Shown: positions 19,758-32,442 of the stretch, piece after piece
Layout: each line of letters begins with the position of its first letter
Numbering within the stretch: position 1 is the stretch's first letter
Source of the DNA: Deinococcus psychrotolerans
GTDB lineage: Bacteria > Deinococcota > Deinococci > Deinococcales > Deinococcaceae
Reading direction: 5' to 3'
Assembly: GCF_003860465.1 (NCBI RefSeq)
Contig: NZ_CP034183.1
Span: 884,501-948,500 of the forward strand
Length of the DNA: 64,000 bases
Made by a program: the position numbers and the translations under genes
The notes under the pieces: model-generated
Told to the model about the DNA's origin: nothing
The model's input: the letters and a program-made list of their open reading frames with translations, nothing else
Database searches by the model: none

Positions 19758-20773
19758 CAGCGGCTCTCCAAGGTGGCGACGATCATTTGGGCGGCTTGCA
19801 GACCGTCGCTGCCCGCCCAGCGTCCCAACGTAGCGGCGGCGCTGGGCTGGACATTGATGATGTGACCGCCCACGAACACCGGAATCTCGCTGGCCTGCCC
19901 TTGTTGGCCGGAGTTCAGGTCGTGGCGCTGCTCGAGAGCTTCATGCAGCGCTTCGTGGGTGTTGATGCTCAGCAAGATGGCCCGCGCTCCGACGCTGCGG
20001 GCATAAACGCCCAAATCGGCCAGCGGGGTGTTGGCTCCCAAATAATGCACCTGCACGCCCATGCGCCGCAGCATTACACACAGCATCAGCAGGCCCAACT
20101 CGTGCTGCTCACGCGGCCCGCAAGCGGCCACCACGCTCGGCCCGAAGCGGCTGTGACCCGCCGCATTCAGCAAGTTGGTGATGTGCGTTCTGAGAAAAGC
20201 GCTGGCTTGATGCTCGTGGGCCACCGTGATCTCGCCGCGCTCCCAGCGCTCACCGATGTCCAGCAGCGCCGGTTGAATCAGATTCATCAGCAGGCCCTCG
20301 GTGCCGAGCTGGGCCTGCGCCTGCGCGAGCAGTCCCTCAGCGCGGCTCAAATCGGCCCGCAGCAGGGCCGCCGTCAAGTTTTGGACAGCGGCGGGGCCAG
20401 CGTCGGCCAGCTGAGTTCCTGATGCCGCAGTGCTGATCGGCTCAGTACCCGCCTGCCCAGTAACGGGCCGCGTGGACTGGTGAGCTGGCGAATAAGATGA
20501 GGTCTGCTGCGGCGCGTCGGTCGACAAGCCGAATTGCCCTCTGGCCAACTCAGCGGCGCGGCTGGCAGGCACGCCCTCTTCGATGCGCTGACGAATAAAG
20601 TCGATCAGTGCCACGTCCCGCTTGCTGTAGAGCCGGTAACCGCTGGAGTTGCGCTCAGGATTCGGCAGGCCATACCGGCGCTCCCACTGACGCAAAGTGG
20701 TCGCGGGTACGCCGAGTTGCGCCTCCACTTCGCTGGCGGTAAAAAGCCCGCTGGAATCTGCCAAATACGTCAT
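19757..20773 (-). CDS. MerR-family regulator with B12-binding domain (LitR/CarH-like)
   Basis: This 338-residue regulator has an N-terminal MerR helix-turn-helix (FTASEVEAQLGVPATTLRQW, then YRLYSKRDVALIDF), a Gln/Ser/Thr-rich linker (about 85-128), and a cobalamin-binding module. In that module the Trp-x9-Glu-His motif is present (W177, E187-H188) and the lower-ligand motif ExHxxG is EQHELG (E222-G227). These are the hallmarks of the CarH/LitR B12 photoreceptors that repress carotenoid genes in the dark. The residue after W177 is Glu, where Thermus CarH has the His that ligates cobalt after light. The chosen ATG at 20773 leaves the HTH near the N-terminus; an in-frame start at 20818 would add 15 residues. 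It is followed by an overlapping Crp/Fnr gene. Confidence 0.86.
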   Translation of the reverse strand: MTYLADSSGLFTASEVEAQLGVPATTLRQWERRYGLPNPERNSSGYRLYSKRDVALIDFIRQRIEEGVPASRAAELARGQFGLSTDAPQQTSSYSPAHQSTRPVTGQAGTEPISTAASGTQLADAGPAAVQNLTAALLRADLSRAEGLLAQAQAQLGTEGLLMNLIQPALLDIGERWERGEITVAHEHQASAFLRTHITNLLNAAGHSRFGPSVVAACGPREQHELGLLMLCVMLRRMGVQVHYLGANTPLADLGVYARSVGARAILLSINTHEALHEALEQRHDLNSGQQGQASEIPVFVGGHIINVQPSAAATLGRWAGSDGLQAAQMIVATLESR

Positions 20774-20812
20774 CTGCGTGTCATTAGGCCACACCAAATG
20801 CGGCCGCAACCG

Positions 20813-20824
20813 TATCAATTGACA
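20813..20824. promoter_or_regulatory. Palindrome upstream of LitR/CarH-like gene, candidate operator
   Basis: TATCAATTGACA contains a perfect 8-base core TCAATTGA, flanked by TA/CA so that 10 of 12 positions are symmetric. It lies 39 bases before the chosen start of the B12-MerR gene, where an autoregulatory operator could sit. It does not match a known LitR operator sequence that I can recall exactly. Confidence 0.35.
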
Positions 20825-21009
20825 GGTTGAGCTTAAAATGAAGGCTCAAAAAAAGGCTTGGAGCGCCGCGAGACTCTCCTTAGATCATTTGTCCGAATAG
20901 ATGCCTGAGCAAAAAGCACGCTCAGCCATCCATCCTCCCAAATGATCTCTCTATTCCACTCCCGTTGGTTCTTAAGCAGAGCGGCACCCGTATGGGGCCT
21001 GCCCGCTCG

Positions 21010-21034
21010 GTCAAAAAAGAGCTTCTTTTTTGAC
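21010..21034. repeat. Perfect 11-base-arm inverted repeat, possible terminator of topA-cupin
   Basis: GTCAAAAAAGA and TCTTTTTTGAC form perfect arms around GCT, eight bases after the cupin gene stop. The run of A/T inside the stem is unusual for an intrinsic terminator in a GC-rich genome. It may still end the minus-strand topA-cupin transcript. The rest of the 20825-21009 interval shows no gene. Confidence 0.5.
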
Positions 21035-21041
21035 AAATGCT

Positions 21042-21341
21042 CTAAGTGCCTTGAGCGACCAAGAGCACCGTGCAGGAGCCTCGTGCCGGCAGCAGGCGGT
21101 GGGCACTGGGCAGAGCGCAAGCTTCGCCCTGCCGCAGATGCAAAAAAGCGCCGCTCTCAAAGTCGATCAGCAGCTCGCCTTCCGAGCAGATCACCGCTCC
21201 GCCCGCCGCGCCGAGGGTGGGCCGGGTCAAATGCAGCGCCCGCAAGTTGGTCGCAGGCAACCACACGGCAATGTCCGGCGTGACTTTGGCCAGCCGCAGC
21301 ACATTGAGCGCGGCGGGCGCGTGAGGCGGCAGACTCGGCAC
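21042..21341 (-). CDS. Small cupin-domain protein
   Basis: This 99-residue protein matches the second half of a cupin barrel: AAGGAVICSEGELLIDF, then FLHLRQGEACALPSAHRLLPA and SCTVLLVAQ. That is the strand-turn-strand pattern G(x)n-P-x-H seen in mannose-6-phosphate-isomerase C-terminal and small cupin proteins. The usual first metal motif (two His) is not evident, so a metal-dependent activity is doubtful. The GTG start is four bases beyond the topA stop, which implies translation from the topA message. The start could also be at an internal codon. It is probably genuine given codon use and position, but its function is unknown. Confidence 0.6.
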   Translation of the reverse strand: MPSLPPHAPAALNVLRLAKVTPDIAVWLPATNLRALHLTRPTLGAAGGAVICSEGELLIDFESGAFLHLRQGEACALPSAHRLLPARGSCTVLLVAQGT

Positions 21342-21345
21342 CGCT

Positions 21346-24273
<2,928 letters not shown>

Positions 24274-24334
24274 GAGGGGTATCCAGGGGCAGCGGGAGAA
24301 ACAAAGTGAAGGAAAGCAGTGTCATTTGGGATGC

Positions 24335-24362
24335 ACTGTATTACACGTTCGCCACAATGCAA
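24335..24362 (-). promoter_or_regulatory. topA promoter
   Basis: On the minus strand TTGCAT (24362-24357) and TACAGT (24340-24335) are separated by 16 bases and lie about 60 bases before the topA ATG. Confidence 0.5.
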
Positions 24363-24433
24363 GGTCACCTGTCTCATGGAGTCAACCTTATCAGCTTCTC
24401 ATCCAAACCAGAAAAGGCATCCACAGCTCCAAG

Positions 24434-24463
24434 AAAAAGGCCGCTCAGCAGGGCCAAGCGGCT
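24434..24463 (-). terminator. Intrinsic terminator of the 82-residue protein gene
   Basis: On the minus strand GCCGCT pairs with AGCGGC around an 11-base loop, followed by CTTTTT. It lies shortly after the stop at 24475. Confidence 0.7.
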
Positions 24464-24474
24464 TATCGTCAGGA

Positions 24475-24723
24475 TTAAAGCTCGATGTCAAAGACCGGGG
24501 GCGGCAACGGCTCACGGCGCACGCGGGTCGGGTCTGACTTGGGCGGCGGAGAAGCGGGCGTCACTTCCAAAGGAGCCGAGGGCGCAGGCGGCCTAGGCAT
24601 GGCAGCCCGCAAAATAGCGTCCACTTCAGCGGCGCTGATCAGGCCCTTGTGCTGCAACGTGCTGAGAATGCCCAGCGCCACCTTGCGGGTGTATTCGGCG
24701 TCGTGGCTGGGAGAAGATGTCAT
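24475..24723 (-). CDS. Small conserved-looking protein, 82 residues, unknown function
   Basis: The first half is predicted helical, with AEYTRKVALGILSTLQHKGL followed by ISAAEVDAILRAAMPRP. This looks like a short helix-turn-helix unit of the type that pairs a leucine-rich helix with a D/E-x-x-x-I-L helix. The second half is Pro-rich and ends in hydrophobic FDIEL. No family is recognised. It has its own leaderless promoter (TAACGT six bases before the ATG) and a clear terminator, so it is a monocistronic unit and probably real. No signal peptide or membrane segment is seen. Confidence 0.65.
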   Translation of the reverse strand: MTSSPSHDAEYTRKVALGILSTLQHKGLISAAEVDAILRAAMPRPPAPSAPLEVTPASPPPKSDPTRVRREPLPPPVFDIEL

Positions 24724-24729
24724 GACCGC

Positions 24730-24735
24730 ACGTTA
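24730..24735 (-). promoter_or_regulatory. -10 box, leaderless promoter of the 82-residue protein
   Basis: On the minus strand TAACGT ends six bases before the ATG at 24723. Confidence 0.5.
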
Positions 24736-24850
24736 GCGCATTTGTACGGGAGCTTGGATGTGGGTTGTGGTTGTTTAGTGGTTGTTTAAAAGGTGCTGCG
24801 AACGGGCGGTGGCAAGGCCGCTGGAGTGCGGTCGCCTTGAACAAAAACCC

Positions 24851-26317
24851 TCACCCCTGCTTACTCCTCGATTGAAAGCTGTGCCAACGGGAATGTCCGT
24901 TGCTGAGGAGGCCCACCAACACCAGCGCCAGCTTGTGCGGATCGTGATGGGCGTGACCAGAAAGCAGCATCGGGCTGTGGCGCAGACTTGACCTGATGCG
25001 GGGGTCTTGGCTGTGCGGCGCTATCAAGACGGCTCCAGTTTCGCGGTAACGGGCCTGCACGGTGCTGGGCACCGCTTCGTTGTTGACCACCACCAAATCG
25101 GGAAAGCGGCCCAGATGACGCTCGATCATCCGCAGGTGATCATCTAAGGTCAGGTCATCGGTTTCACCGGGTTCGGTCATGATGCTGGCCACGTACACCA
25201 GCGGCGCAGATGAAGCGCAGATGGCCGCTTGAATGCCCGGCACCAGCAACGCCGGAATGATGGAAGTAAACAAACTCCCCGGCCCCAACACGATCAGCTC
25301 AGCGCCCTCAATCGCCTGCGTGACGGCGCTGAGGGTCGGCAAGTTCGGCGGCTCGAGGCGCACTTCCTCGATGCCCACCGCCCCCGCGCTGACGGCACTG
25401 CCGTCTCCCCCACCCCAGTCGGCCAGATGACTTTCACCGCGCACTTCCTGACCGTTTTTGAGGCGGGCGATCAGCGTGGCGGGCTGAGTGGTCGCCGGAT
25501 ACACTGCGCCGCGCACATTGAGCACTTCGTGGATTTCTTGCATCGCGCCGCCCAGCCCGCCCTGCTCCTCGGACAAGGTCGCCAGCAGCAAATTGCCGAA
25601 GGTGTGGCCTTCGATGCCTTCTCCCCGCGCAAAGCGGTGCAGCAGCAACCGGGCGAGCACCGGGCTATCGGAGAGCGCAGCGTAGCAGTCGGTCAAATCG
25701 CCGGGAGCGATCATATCCAGCGCCTCGCGCAACCGGCCGCTGCTGCCGCCGTCATCGGAAACCGTGACCACCGCCGTGAGGTTAGACGAGTAGGCCTTGA
25801 GCCCCGACAACACGTTGGACAGGCCAGTGCCGCCGCCCACCGCCACCACTCTGGGGCCGCGTGCCAGCGTGGTGCGCGAGTAGATCACGTTGACCGCTTC
25901 GCCGGGATCAGTGCCCACTGAGCGAAGCAGCGAGCGGTTGAGCATGGTAATGGCGGTGAATGCGCCGGCCAGTGAAAGCGCCATCACCACGCTGCCGACG
26001 ACCCACAGCGGCAGCACTTCGGGCTCAGTAAAATTATTGAGCCACAAAATCCAGCGGGTCGCCACGAAATGCAGCGGCCCTGTCCAAGTGAAGTGCAAAA
26101 AGCCCAACGCGCCAATGAAGGTGCAGGCGGCGAACAGCGCAAACCAACGCTTGATGCCCATGCCCGGCGTCAGCCAGCGCTTGGCGCGGCGCATGTGGTT
26201 GGCCGACTTGAAGTTGCTCAGCGCCCGGCCCCAGCGGGCAGATTGGGGCGAATTAAAGGTATTGGTCTTTGAGGTCAAGCCAGGCAAGGGCGCTGAGGGC
26301 TTTTGCGACTTTTGCAC
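24851..26317 (-). CDS. YvcK family UDP-sugar-binding gluconeogenesis factor
   Basis: This 488-residue protein is of the CofD/YvcK superfamily. The CofD-like Rossmann core starts at about residue 153 with [19 protein letters not shown], followed by [41 protein letters not shown] and the late [15 protein letters not shown]. Unlike the Bacillus protein it has an N-terminal extension with two membrane helices (about 56-75 and 101-120), as in other Deinococcus-Thermus homologues, so it is probably membrane-tethered. YvcK binds UDP-GlcNAc and adjusts carbon flow to cell-wall precursors. The GTG start lies two bases after a 57-codon ORF; ATG codons at about residue 42 are alternatives. It forms an operon with rapZ, as in many bacteria. 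Confidence 0.88.
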   Translation of the reverse strand: MQKSQKPSAPLPGLTSKTNTFNSPQSARWGRALSNFKSANHMRRAKRWLTPGMGIKRWFALFAACTFIGALGFLHFTWTGPLHFVATRWILWLNNFTEPEVLPLWVVGSVVMALSLAGAFTAITMLNRSLLRSVGTDPGEAVNVIYSRTTLARGPRVVAVGGGTGLSNVLSGLKAYSSNLTAVVTVSDDGGSSGRLREALDMIAPGDLTDCYAALSDSPVLARLLLHRFARGEGIEGHTFGNLLLATLSEEQGGLGGAMQEIHEVLNVRGAVYPATTQPATLIARLKNGQEVRGESHLADWGGGDGSAVSAGAVGIEEVRLEPPNLPTLSAVTQAIEGAELIVLGPGSLFTSIIPALLVPGIQAAICASSAPLVYVASIMTEPGETDDLTLDDHLRMIERHLGRFPDLVVVNNEAVPSTVQARYRETGAVLIAPHSQDPRIRSSLRHSPMLLSGHAHHDPHKLALVLVGLLSNGHSRWHSFQSRSKQG

Positions 26318-26319
26318 CG

Positions 26320-26493
26320 CTAAGCATCTCCTCGTAAAGCTTTACCGAGCGGAGCGAGTGAGGAAGAGAGTAGAGATGAAGCGCTCTTCGTGGGCAGGCC
26401 CGCTAGGTACGGCCAAGCACCATCATCGGCGCTGCCCTGATCGACAAGCCGCTCTGCACAAGACGCAACAACCTGAAATGGCAGCCAAGACAT
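26320..26493 (-). CDS. 57-residue ORF bridging rapZ and yvcK, unrecognised
   Basis: This 58-codon ORF starts two bases after the rapZ stop (TAA GG ATG) and ends two bases before the yvcK GTG. GGGAGG lies nine bases before its ATG, so initiation signals are good. The predicted peptide is Ser/Leu/Ala-rich with a segment [15 protein letters not shown] and no clear membrane helix. Codon choice is less GC-biased at third positions than its neighbours. It may be a small protein, a coupling ORF, or a chance frame in a 178-base spacer. Confidence 0.45.
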   Translation of the reverse strand: MSWLPFQVVASCAERLVDQGSADDGAWPYLAGLPTKSASSLLSSSLAPLGKALRGDA

Positions 26494-26495
26494 CC

Positions 26496-27338
26496 TTAGC
26501 CTCCCTGAGTCGGCATGTCGCGGTGGTCGATGATGCGTGCGCCCAAATCGGTAAGGTCACGCTCCAGGCGGGCCGCCACCGCCACGCTGCGGTGCTGGCC
26601 TCCCGTGCAGCCGATGGCGACATTATAACTGTGCCGCCCTCCAGTGCGGGCACGCTCCGCCACGTCGCGCAAAAAAGTGAGGGTGTGCTGATAAAAGGCT
26701 TCGCTGGCTCCGTCTTGAAACACGTAGGCGGCCACATCAGCGTCTAAACCCGTTTTCTCGCGCAGTTCCGGCGAGTAAAACGGATTGGGCAGCGTCCGCA
26801 TATCCAGCACCAGATCCACGTCGCGGGGCGGGGCGTGTTTGAAGCCGAAGGTAAACAAGCGCAAATCAAAGCTGCTGGTGATATTGAGCCAGTCGAGCAG
26901 CCGTTTGTTGAGATCGGCGGCGCTGAAGGTGGTGGTGTCAATCACCGTATCGGAAACGGCCCGCAGCGGCGCGAGCAGGTCACGTTCGCGCCGGAAGTCC
27001 AGCATCAAACTCGGATCACCCAGCGGGTGTTCGCGTCGGGTCAGGTTGTAGCGCTTGAGCAGCACCTCGGCGTCGGCTTCCAAAAACAGCACCCGCACGT
27101 CACGGCGACGCTGCTTAAGGCGCAACAAGCTGCTGTCTAAAGCCGCCAGAAAATCGCGGGTTCGGGCGTCGGTGGTCACGGCCACCCGGTCAATGCTGCG
27201 GGCCGCCGCGAGGTCGCCCAGCGCTCCCCACAGCTCCGGCGGCAAGTTGTCGGTGGCAAAATAATCGGCGTCTTCCAGCGTTTTGAGCGCCGTGCTTTTG
27301 CCGCTGCCCGATAAGCCGGAAATCACGATAAAGGTCAT
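26496..27338 (-). CDS. rapZ: RapZ/YvcJ nucleotide-binding protein
   Basis: This 280-residue P-loop protein is of the RapZ/YvcJ family. It has the Walker [21 protein letters not shown] near the N-terminus, the RREHPLG motif, [19 protein letters not shown] (Walker B-like with the conserved LPNP), and the C-terminal [20 protein letters not shown]. In E. coli RapZ directs small RNAs to RNase E in glucosamine-6-phosphate control. In Bacillus YvcJ binds and hydrolyses nucleotides. Linkage to yvcK downstream is the conserved context. A TAAACT box lies six bases before the ATG, so it has its own leaderless promoter. Confidence 0.93.
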   Translation of the reverse strand: MTFIVISGLSGSGKSTALKTLEDADYFATDNLPPELWGALGDLAAARSIDRVAVTTDARTRDFLAALDSSLLRLKQRRRDVRVLFLEADAEVLLKRYNLTRREHPLGDPSLMLDFRRERDLLAPLRAVSDTVIDTTTFSAADLNKRLLDWLNITSSFDLRLFTFGFKHAPPRDVDLVLDMRTLPNPFYSPELREKTGLDADVAAYVFQDGASEAFYQHTLTFLRDVAERARTGGRHSYNVAIGCTGGQHRSVAVAARLERDLTDLGARIIDHRDMPTQGG

Positions 27339-27344
27339 GCGGGT

Positions 27345-27350
27345 AGTTTA
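27345..27350 (-). promoter_or_regulatory. -10 box, leaderless promoter of rapZ
   Basis: On the minus strand TAAACT ends six bases before the ATG at 27338, inside the short gap after the SMR gene. Confidence 0.55.
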
Positions 27351-27363
27351 GAGGCTGAGCGCT

Positions 27364-27696
27364 TTACTTGCCGTGTGCCGCGCCGCCCAGGTTCAGCACC
27401 ACCACGCCCGCGATAATCAGGGCGATGCCGAGCAGGGCCAGCGAACTGAAAGCGTCACGGAAGTAAAACCAGCCGATCAAGGCGGTCAGCGCCGTGCCCA
27501 CACCTGACCAGATGGCGTAGGTCAGGCCCAGCGGCAAGGCGGTCAGCACTTTGCTGATCAGGTAAAACGCGCCGCCGTAGCCGAGCGCCACCACCAGACT
27601 CGGCAGCAGCTTGGAAAACCCCGCGCTGGCCCTGAGCGCAGAGGTGCCGATAACTTCCAGCACGATGGCGAAGATCAGCATCAAGTAGGGATTCAC
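27364..27696 (-). CDS. Small multidrug resistance (SMR) family transporter
   Basis: This 110-residue protein has four membrane helices filling nearly its whole length, the standard SMR size. The essential membrane glutamate is in IVLEVIGTSALRASAGF (Glu14 of the EmrE type), and the third helix carries YAIWSGVGTALTALIGW, which is typical of the QacE/EmrE branch. The family antiports protons against cationic drugs or, in the Gdx branch, guanidinium. The start is a GTG. It lies divergently from the SIS protein gene, with no regulator beside it. Confidence 0.9.
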   Translation of the reverse strand: MNPYLMLIFAIVLEVIGTSALRASAGFSKLLPSLVVALGYGGAFYLISKVLTALPLGLTYAIWSGVGTALTALIGWFYFRDAFSSLALLGIALIIAGVVVLNLGGAAHGK

Positions 27697-27841
27697 GCGC
27701 TCACATTGAGAGGATGGGGCAAAGACATTCTCAGACTTTACTGTTCGTTTGGCGGGTAGAGGAAGCGCTCCCCGCTCTCATATCTGCTGGAGTGTGCCCG
27801 CGTGCTTTGCCTTTAGCGGCTGGGCGTGGCAACGTAGGGCC

Positions 27842-28756
27842 ATGTTGCCCAAGACCTCTTTGATTGACGACCTGCTGAGCTTGCCTTCTTCTTATCAGGG
27901 GCCGACCCGCGCCCTCACCGCGCCTTACGGTATCGTGGGGGTGGGTGCGGGAGCGCTGAGCGCCGCCGTGCTGGACACTCTGGTTGAGCGCAAACTCACC
28001 AAAGAAGGCACCCAGATCGTGCTGGAAAGTGCCGACGCCGCCCAGATCGCCCGCGACTACGCCGGACTCAGCGAAGTCAGCGGCGCGGCGGTGGTGCGGG
28101 CGGGCGTTCAGCAAATCGGCGCGTCCAACCGCGATTTGACTTTTCTGGCTCCCAGCGGTATCGGCGCGACCTACCATCTGGCCCAGTTCGCCGCTTACGC
28201 CACCGGACACGCCGAAGACGCCCAAGCCGCCGACAAGCTGCTCGGCGCTCTGGCCGTCAAGTGCGCTCCCGACGTGGACGAAGGCAACCCCGCCCGCGAT
28301 TTGGCTTGGACGCTGTGGCAACGCACGCCGCTGCTGCTGGCCGCTCCCGAAGACGCCGCACTGACCCACATCTGGCAGCATCTGCTGGCCCGCGTCGGCA
28401 AAACGCTGAGCATCGCTATTGCCGAGGAGCCGCTGTACGTGGTGACCGGCGCGTTTGAAGCCCAGCACGAAAAGGGTGACAGCAAGGTGGCCGTCATTCT
28501 GGGTGACGAAACGCCGGAGCTGCTGCTGGCCCGTGAAGTGCTGGAGACGCGAATTGATGAAGTGCTGCAAGTTCCGTTTCCAGAAGAGTCGAGTGGCTAC
28601 GCGGGCACGCTGGCCCTCTGGTACTTCGGCGCGTGGGTCGCAGCTTACCTGGCCGAACGGCACGGCATCAGCGCCGAGGACAGCTCCGCTCTGAAAGAAG
28701 TCTTGAAAGTCCTGAGCGTGGGCGAAGCGGTGGACGAAAGCGGGCTGGAAGCGTAG
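27842..28756 (+). CDS. SIS-domain phosphoglucose/phosphomannose isomerase-like protein
   Basis: This 304-residue protein has two sugar-isomerase-like halves. Landmarks are YGIVGVGAGALSAAVLDTL in the first SIS unit, LTFLAPSGIGATYHLAQFAA between the units, and a C-terminal pgi/pmi-type region with PLYVVTGAFEAQHEKGDSK and a closing helix after YAGTLALWYFGAWVAAYLAE. It resembles the Thermus glucose-6-phosphate-isomerase-like SIS protein of known structure. The substrate is probably a phosphorylated hexose, but the conserved catalytic residues cannot be assigned confidently. The start is taken as ATG 27842, not the upstream in-frame codon at 27749, because the extra segment is Cys/Trp-rich and lacks coding character. 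Confidence 0.8.
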   Translation: MLPKTSLIDDLLSLPSSYQGPTRALTAPYGIVGVGAGALSAAVLDTLVERKLTKEGTQIVLESADAAQIARDYAGLSEVSGAAVVRAGVQQIGASNRDLTFLAPSGIGATYHLAQFAAYATGHAEDAQAADKLLGALAVKCAPDVDEGNPARDLAWTLWQRTPLLLAAPEDAALTHIWQHLLARVGKTLSIAIAEEPLYVVTGAFEAQHEKGDSKVAVILGDETPELLLAREVLETRIDEVLQVPFPEESSGYAGTLALWYFGAWVAAYLAERHGISAEDSSALKEVLKVLSVGEAVDESGLEA

Positions 28757-28765
28757 GGCCCCGCC

Positions 28766-29239
28766 TCACTCGCCCGGAAAGACCGCCACCCGCCCGACCA
28801 TGTAGGCGCAGCCCCACAAAAAGAGCGTCACCACCGGCAAAAAATACAAGCCTCTTCGGCGCTCGATGATTTTGCCCGCGATCAGCACTTCGATAAAATA
28901 CAAGCTCGCCACTGCGAAAATGGCGTACATGGAATGCTCCAGGTTGCGCTTGGGATCGGGCAAGAAGCCGTACTTGGTGACGGTTTTGCCCGCCTCCAGC
29001 ACCGCGCTCGGCACTTTGAGACCGGCGATTGCCAGTGCGATGCCGCTGGCTCCGTAGAGTAAGAAGACGGCCCAACTCAGGCGAGTCACCCATACAAAGC
29101 CCGCGTCCACCACGCCCCGAATTGCCGGAACCACGCTCCAGATCATCAGGATCAGGCAAATCAGCGTGAAGGGATTGGGAGCCAGCTTGGCGTAAGGCGT
29201 GTTAAAAGTCCAATCGTGAAAAGCACGCAGCAAGTCCAT
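28766..29239 (-). CDS. Integral membrane protein, 157 residues, unknown function
   Basis: This protein has four predicted membrane helices (about 23-42, 50-72, 103-122 and 132-150) and a short N-terminal cytoplasmic segment starting MDLLRAFHDWTF. A charged loop with DPKRNLEH separates helices two and three. No family is recognised. The ATG at 29239 is chosen because a TACCCT -10 box ends six bases before it; an in-frame ATG at 29302 would lie upstream of that box. It runs convergently with the SIS protein and divergently from gyrB. Confidence 0.7.
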   Translation of the reverse strand: MDLLRAFHDWTFNTPYAKLAPNPFTLICLILMIWSVVPAIRGVVDAGFVWVTRLSWAVFLLYGASGIALAIAGLKVPSAVLEAGKTVTKYGFLPDPKRNLEHSMYAIFAVASLYFIEVLIAGKIIERRRGLYFLPVVTLFLWGCAYMVGRVAVFPGE

Positions 29240-29245
29240 TTGCTT

Positions 29246-29251
29246 AGGGTA
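29246..29251 (-). promoter_or_regulatory. -10 box, leaderless promoter of membrane protein
   Basis: On the minus strand TACCCT ends six bases before the ATG at 29239. Confidence 0.5.
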
Positions 29252-29360
29252 ACGGGTCGGGCGGCGGTCAAAAGCAAGAAGACGCTGAAAACCCGCGCCC
29301 AAGCGGCAAAAACGGCGATATGAAACACACCGAGCCGCTTCCGCTCATAGCGTAATTTCC

Positions 29361-29389
29361 TTGACCGATCTGCCATGAAATGCTACACT
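29361..29389 (+). promoter_or_regulatory. gyrB promoter
   Basis: TTGACC (29361-29366) and TACACT (29384-29389) are 17 bases apart. This is the best consensus promoter in the window and gives a leader of about 80 bases with AAAGGAG before the ATG. No clear copy of the Deinococcus radiation/desiccation response motif overlaps it. Confidence 0.7.
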
Positions 29390-29468
29390 GAGGAGTAACA
29401 AGAAGCGTGTCCTGTCGCAAGAAATCACAGGCGCGTTCGACCCCGGCCAAGCTACGCCCACAACATAA

Positions 29469-31520
<2,052 letters not shown>

Positions 31521-31537
31521 GCTGAAGTGACATGACC

Positions 31538-31571
31538 AAAGCGCCGCCCCTTTCATAGGAGCGGCGCTTTT
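31538..31571 (+). terminator. Intrinsic terminator of gyrB
   Basis: GCGCCGC and GCGGCGC form a 7-base stem around a 13-base loop, followed by TTTTC. The convergent fasciclin gene ends 32 bases further on. Confidence 0.75.
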
Positions 31572-31602
31572 CTTCTCTAAAATTCGCTTGTTGCAGCCTG
31601 CC

Positions 31603-32094
31603 TCAGTTGGGCGGCAGCAATACAGTATCAATCACATGAATCACACCGTTGGTCGCCGAAATATCGGTCGCGGTGACGGTGGCGTCATTGACCATCACGG
31701 TGCTGCCATTGACCATGATATTCAGCGGAGAGCCTTGCAAGCTCTTGGCGCTGGTCATGGTGACCACGTCTGCCGCCATGACTCTTCCCGACACGACGTG
31801 GTAGAGCAGTACGGCCTTGAGTTTGGCCGGATCGTTCAGCAGCGCTTTGAGCTGATCGGCTGGCACCTTGGCAAAGGCCGCGTTGGTCGGCGCAAACACC
31901 GTGAAGGGGCCGTAGCCGTTCAGCGTATCCACCAAACCAGCGGCTTCTACGGCTGCCAGCAACGTGCTGAAGTCGGGATTGCTCACCACGATTCCAGCGA
32001 TGCTGTTGTTGGGTAAGGTGGGGGTTTCACCAGCAGCGAACGCAGAGGGAGCGAGAACCAAGGCTGTCGTCAAAAGCAGGGTTTTCTTAAACAT
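31603..32094 (-). CDS. Secreted fasciclin (FAS1) domain protein
   Basis: This 163-residue protein has a signal peptide (KKTLLLTTALVLAPSAFAA, cleavage after about residue 20) and one FAS1 domain. The conserved H1 box is PFTVFAPTNAAFAKVP, the YH motif is VLLYHVVSGRV, and the H2 box is TNGVIHVIDTVLLPP. FAS1 domains mediate adhesion or matrix contacts; single-domain secreted forms are common in Deinococcus and cyanobacteria. A strong AAGGAG ribosome site precedes the ATG, and the leader contains an inverted repeat (32112-32144). It probably acts outside the cell or in the cell envelope. Confidence 0.92.
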   Translation of the reverse strand: MFKKTLLLTTALVLAPSAFAAGETPTLPNNSIAGIVVSNPDFSTLLAAVEAAGLVDTLNGYGPFTVFAPTNAAFAKVPADQLKALLNDPAKLKAVLLYHVVSGRVMAADVVTMTSAKSLQGSPLNIMVNGSTVMVNDATVTATDISATNGVIHVIDTVLLPPN

Positions 32095-32111
32095 AACCGA
32101 CTCCTTTCAAG

Positions 32112-32144
32112 GTACAGAACAAGTATCGACTCTGAAGTCTGTAC
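32112..32144. repeat. Spaced inverted repeat in fasciclin gene leader
   Basis: GTACAGA and TCTGTAC are perfect arms separated by 19 bases, just upstream of the fasciclin ribosome site. It may be an operator pair or a leader structure. Confidence 0.35.
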
Positions 32145-32305
32145 TCTTTAAAAGCGCAGACACCAGTGCCTATTTGAGCTTTTAATGCCCATTTTCTCTG
32201 ACCTGCTGCTAGCTTAAAGAACCGTCCGGCCCTAGTCGGTACGAGGCCATACAATGAGATTGCCACTCCATAGAGCTAAAGATACTATTAGTTGACCATA
32301 CACAA

Positions 32306-32422
32306 ATGCGGCAGGCCGGAGAATTTTACCGCACCCTGCACCGCCATCACCGAGAAATGTTTGAAGCAGTAAAAAATGCCGACCACCCTAATCTAAGTAA
32401 GTTAGACAAGGAATTATTATAA
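32306..32422 (+). CDS. 38-residue ORF or gene remnant, unrecognised
   Basis: This is a short ORF in the 348-base AT-richer interval between the fasciclin gene and the next membrane protein gene. The peptide is basic and His-rich at the start (RTLHRHHREMFEAV) and ends SKLDKELL. The frame stays open upstream to 32258 and reads LKILLVD just before the ATG, which faintly recalls a response-regulator beginning, so it could be a remnant rather than a gene. No ribosome site is evident. The rest of the interval shows nothing beyond the repeat at 32112. Confidence 0.25.
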   Translation: MRQAGEFYRTLHRHHREMFEAVKNADHPNLSKLDKELL

Positions 32423-32442
32423 GAAAGAGTGGCACTTCTATT

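Noticed and set aside
27749..27841. N-terminal extension of the SIS protein
   Set aside because: The extra 31 residues are Cys/Trp/Arg-rich and unlike a SIS protein beginning; ATG 27842 gives the expected family N-terminus.
29340..29400. A damage-response palindrome (RDRM) at gyrB
   Set aside because: gyrB carries this motif in some Deinococcus species, but no stretch here keeps the TTATG and CATAA halves at the right spacing; only a normal TTGACC-17-TACACT promoter is seen.
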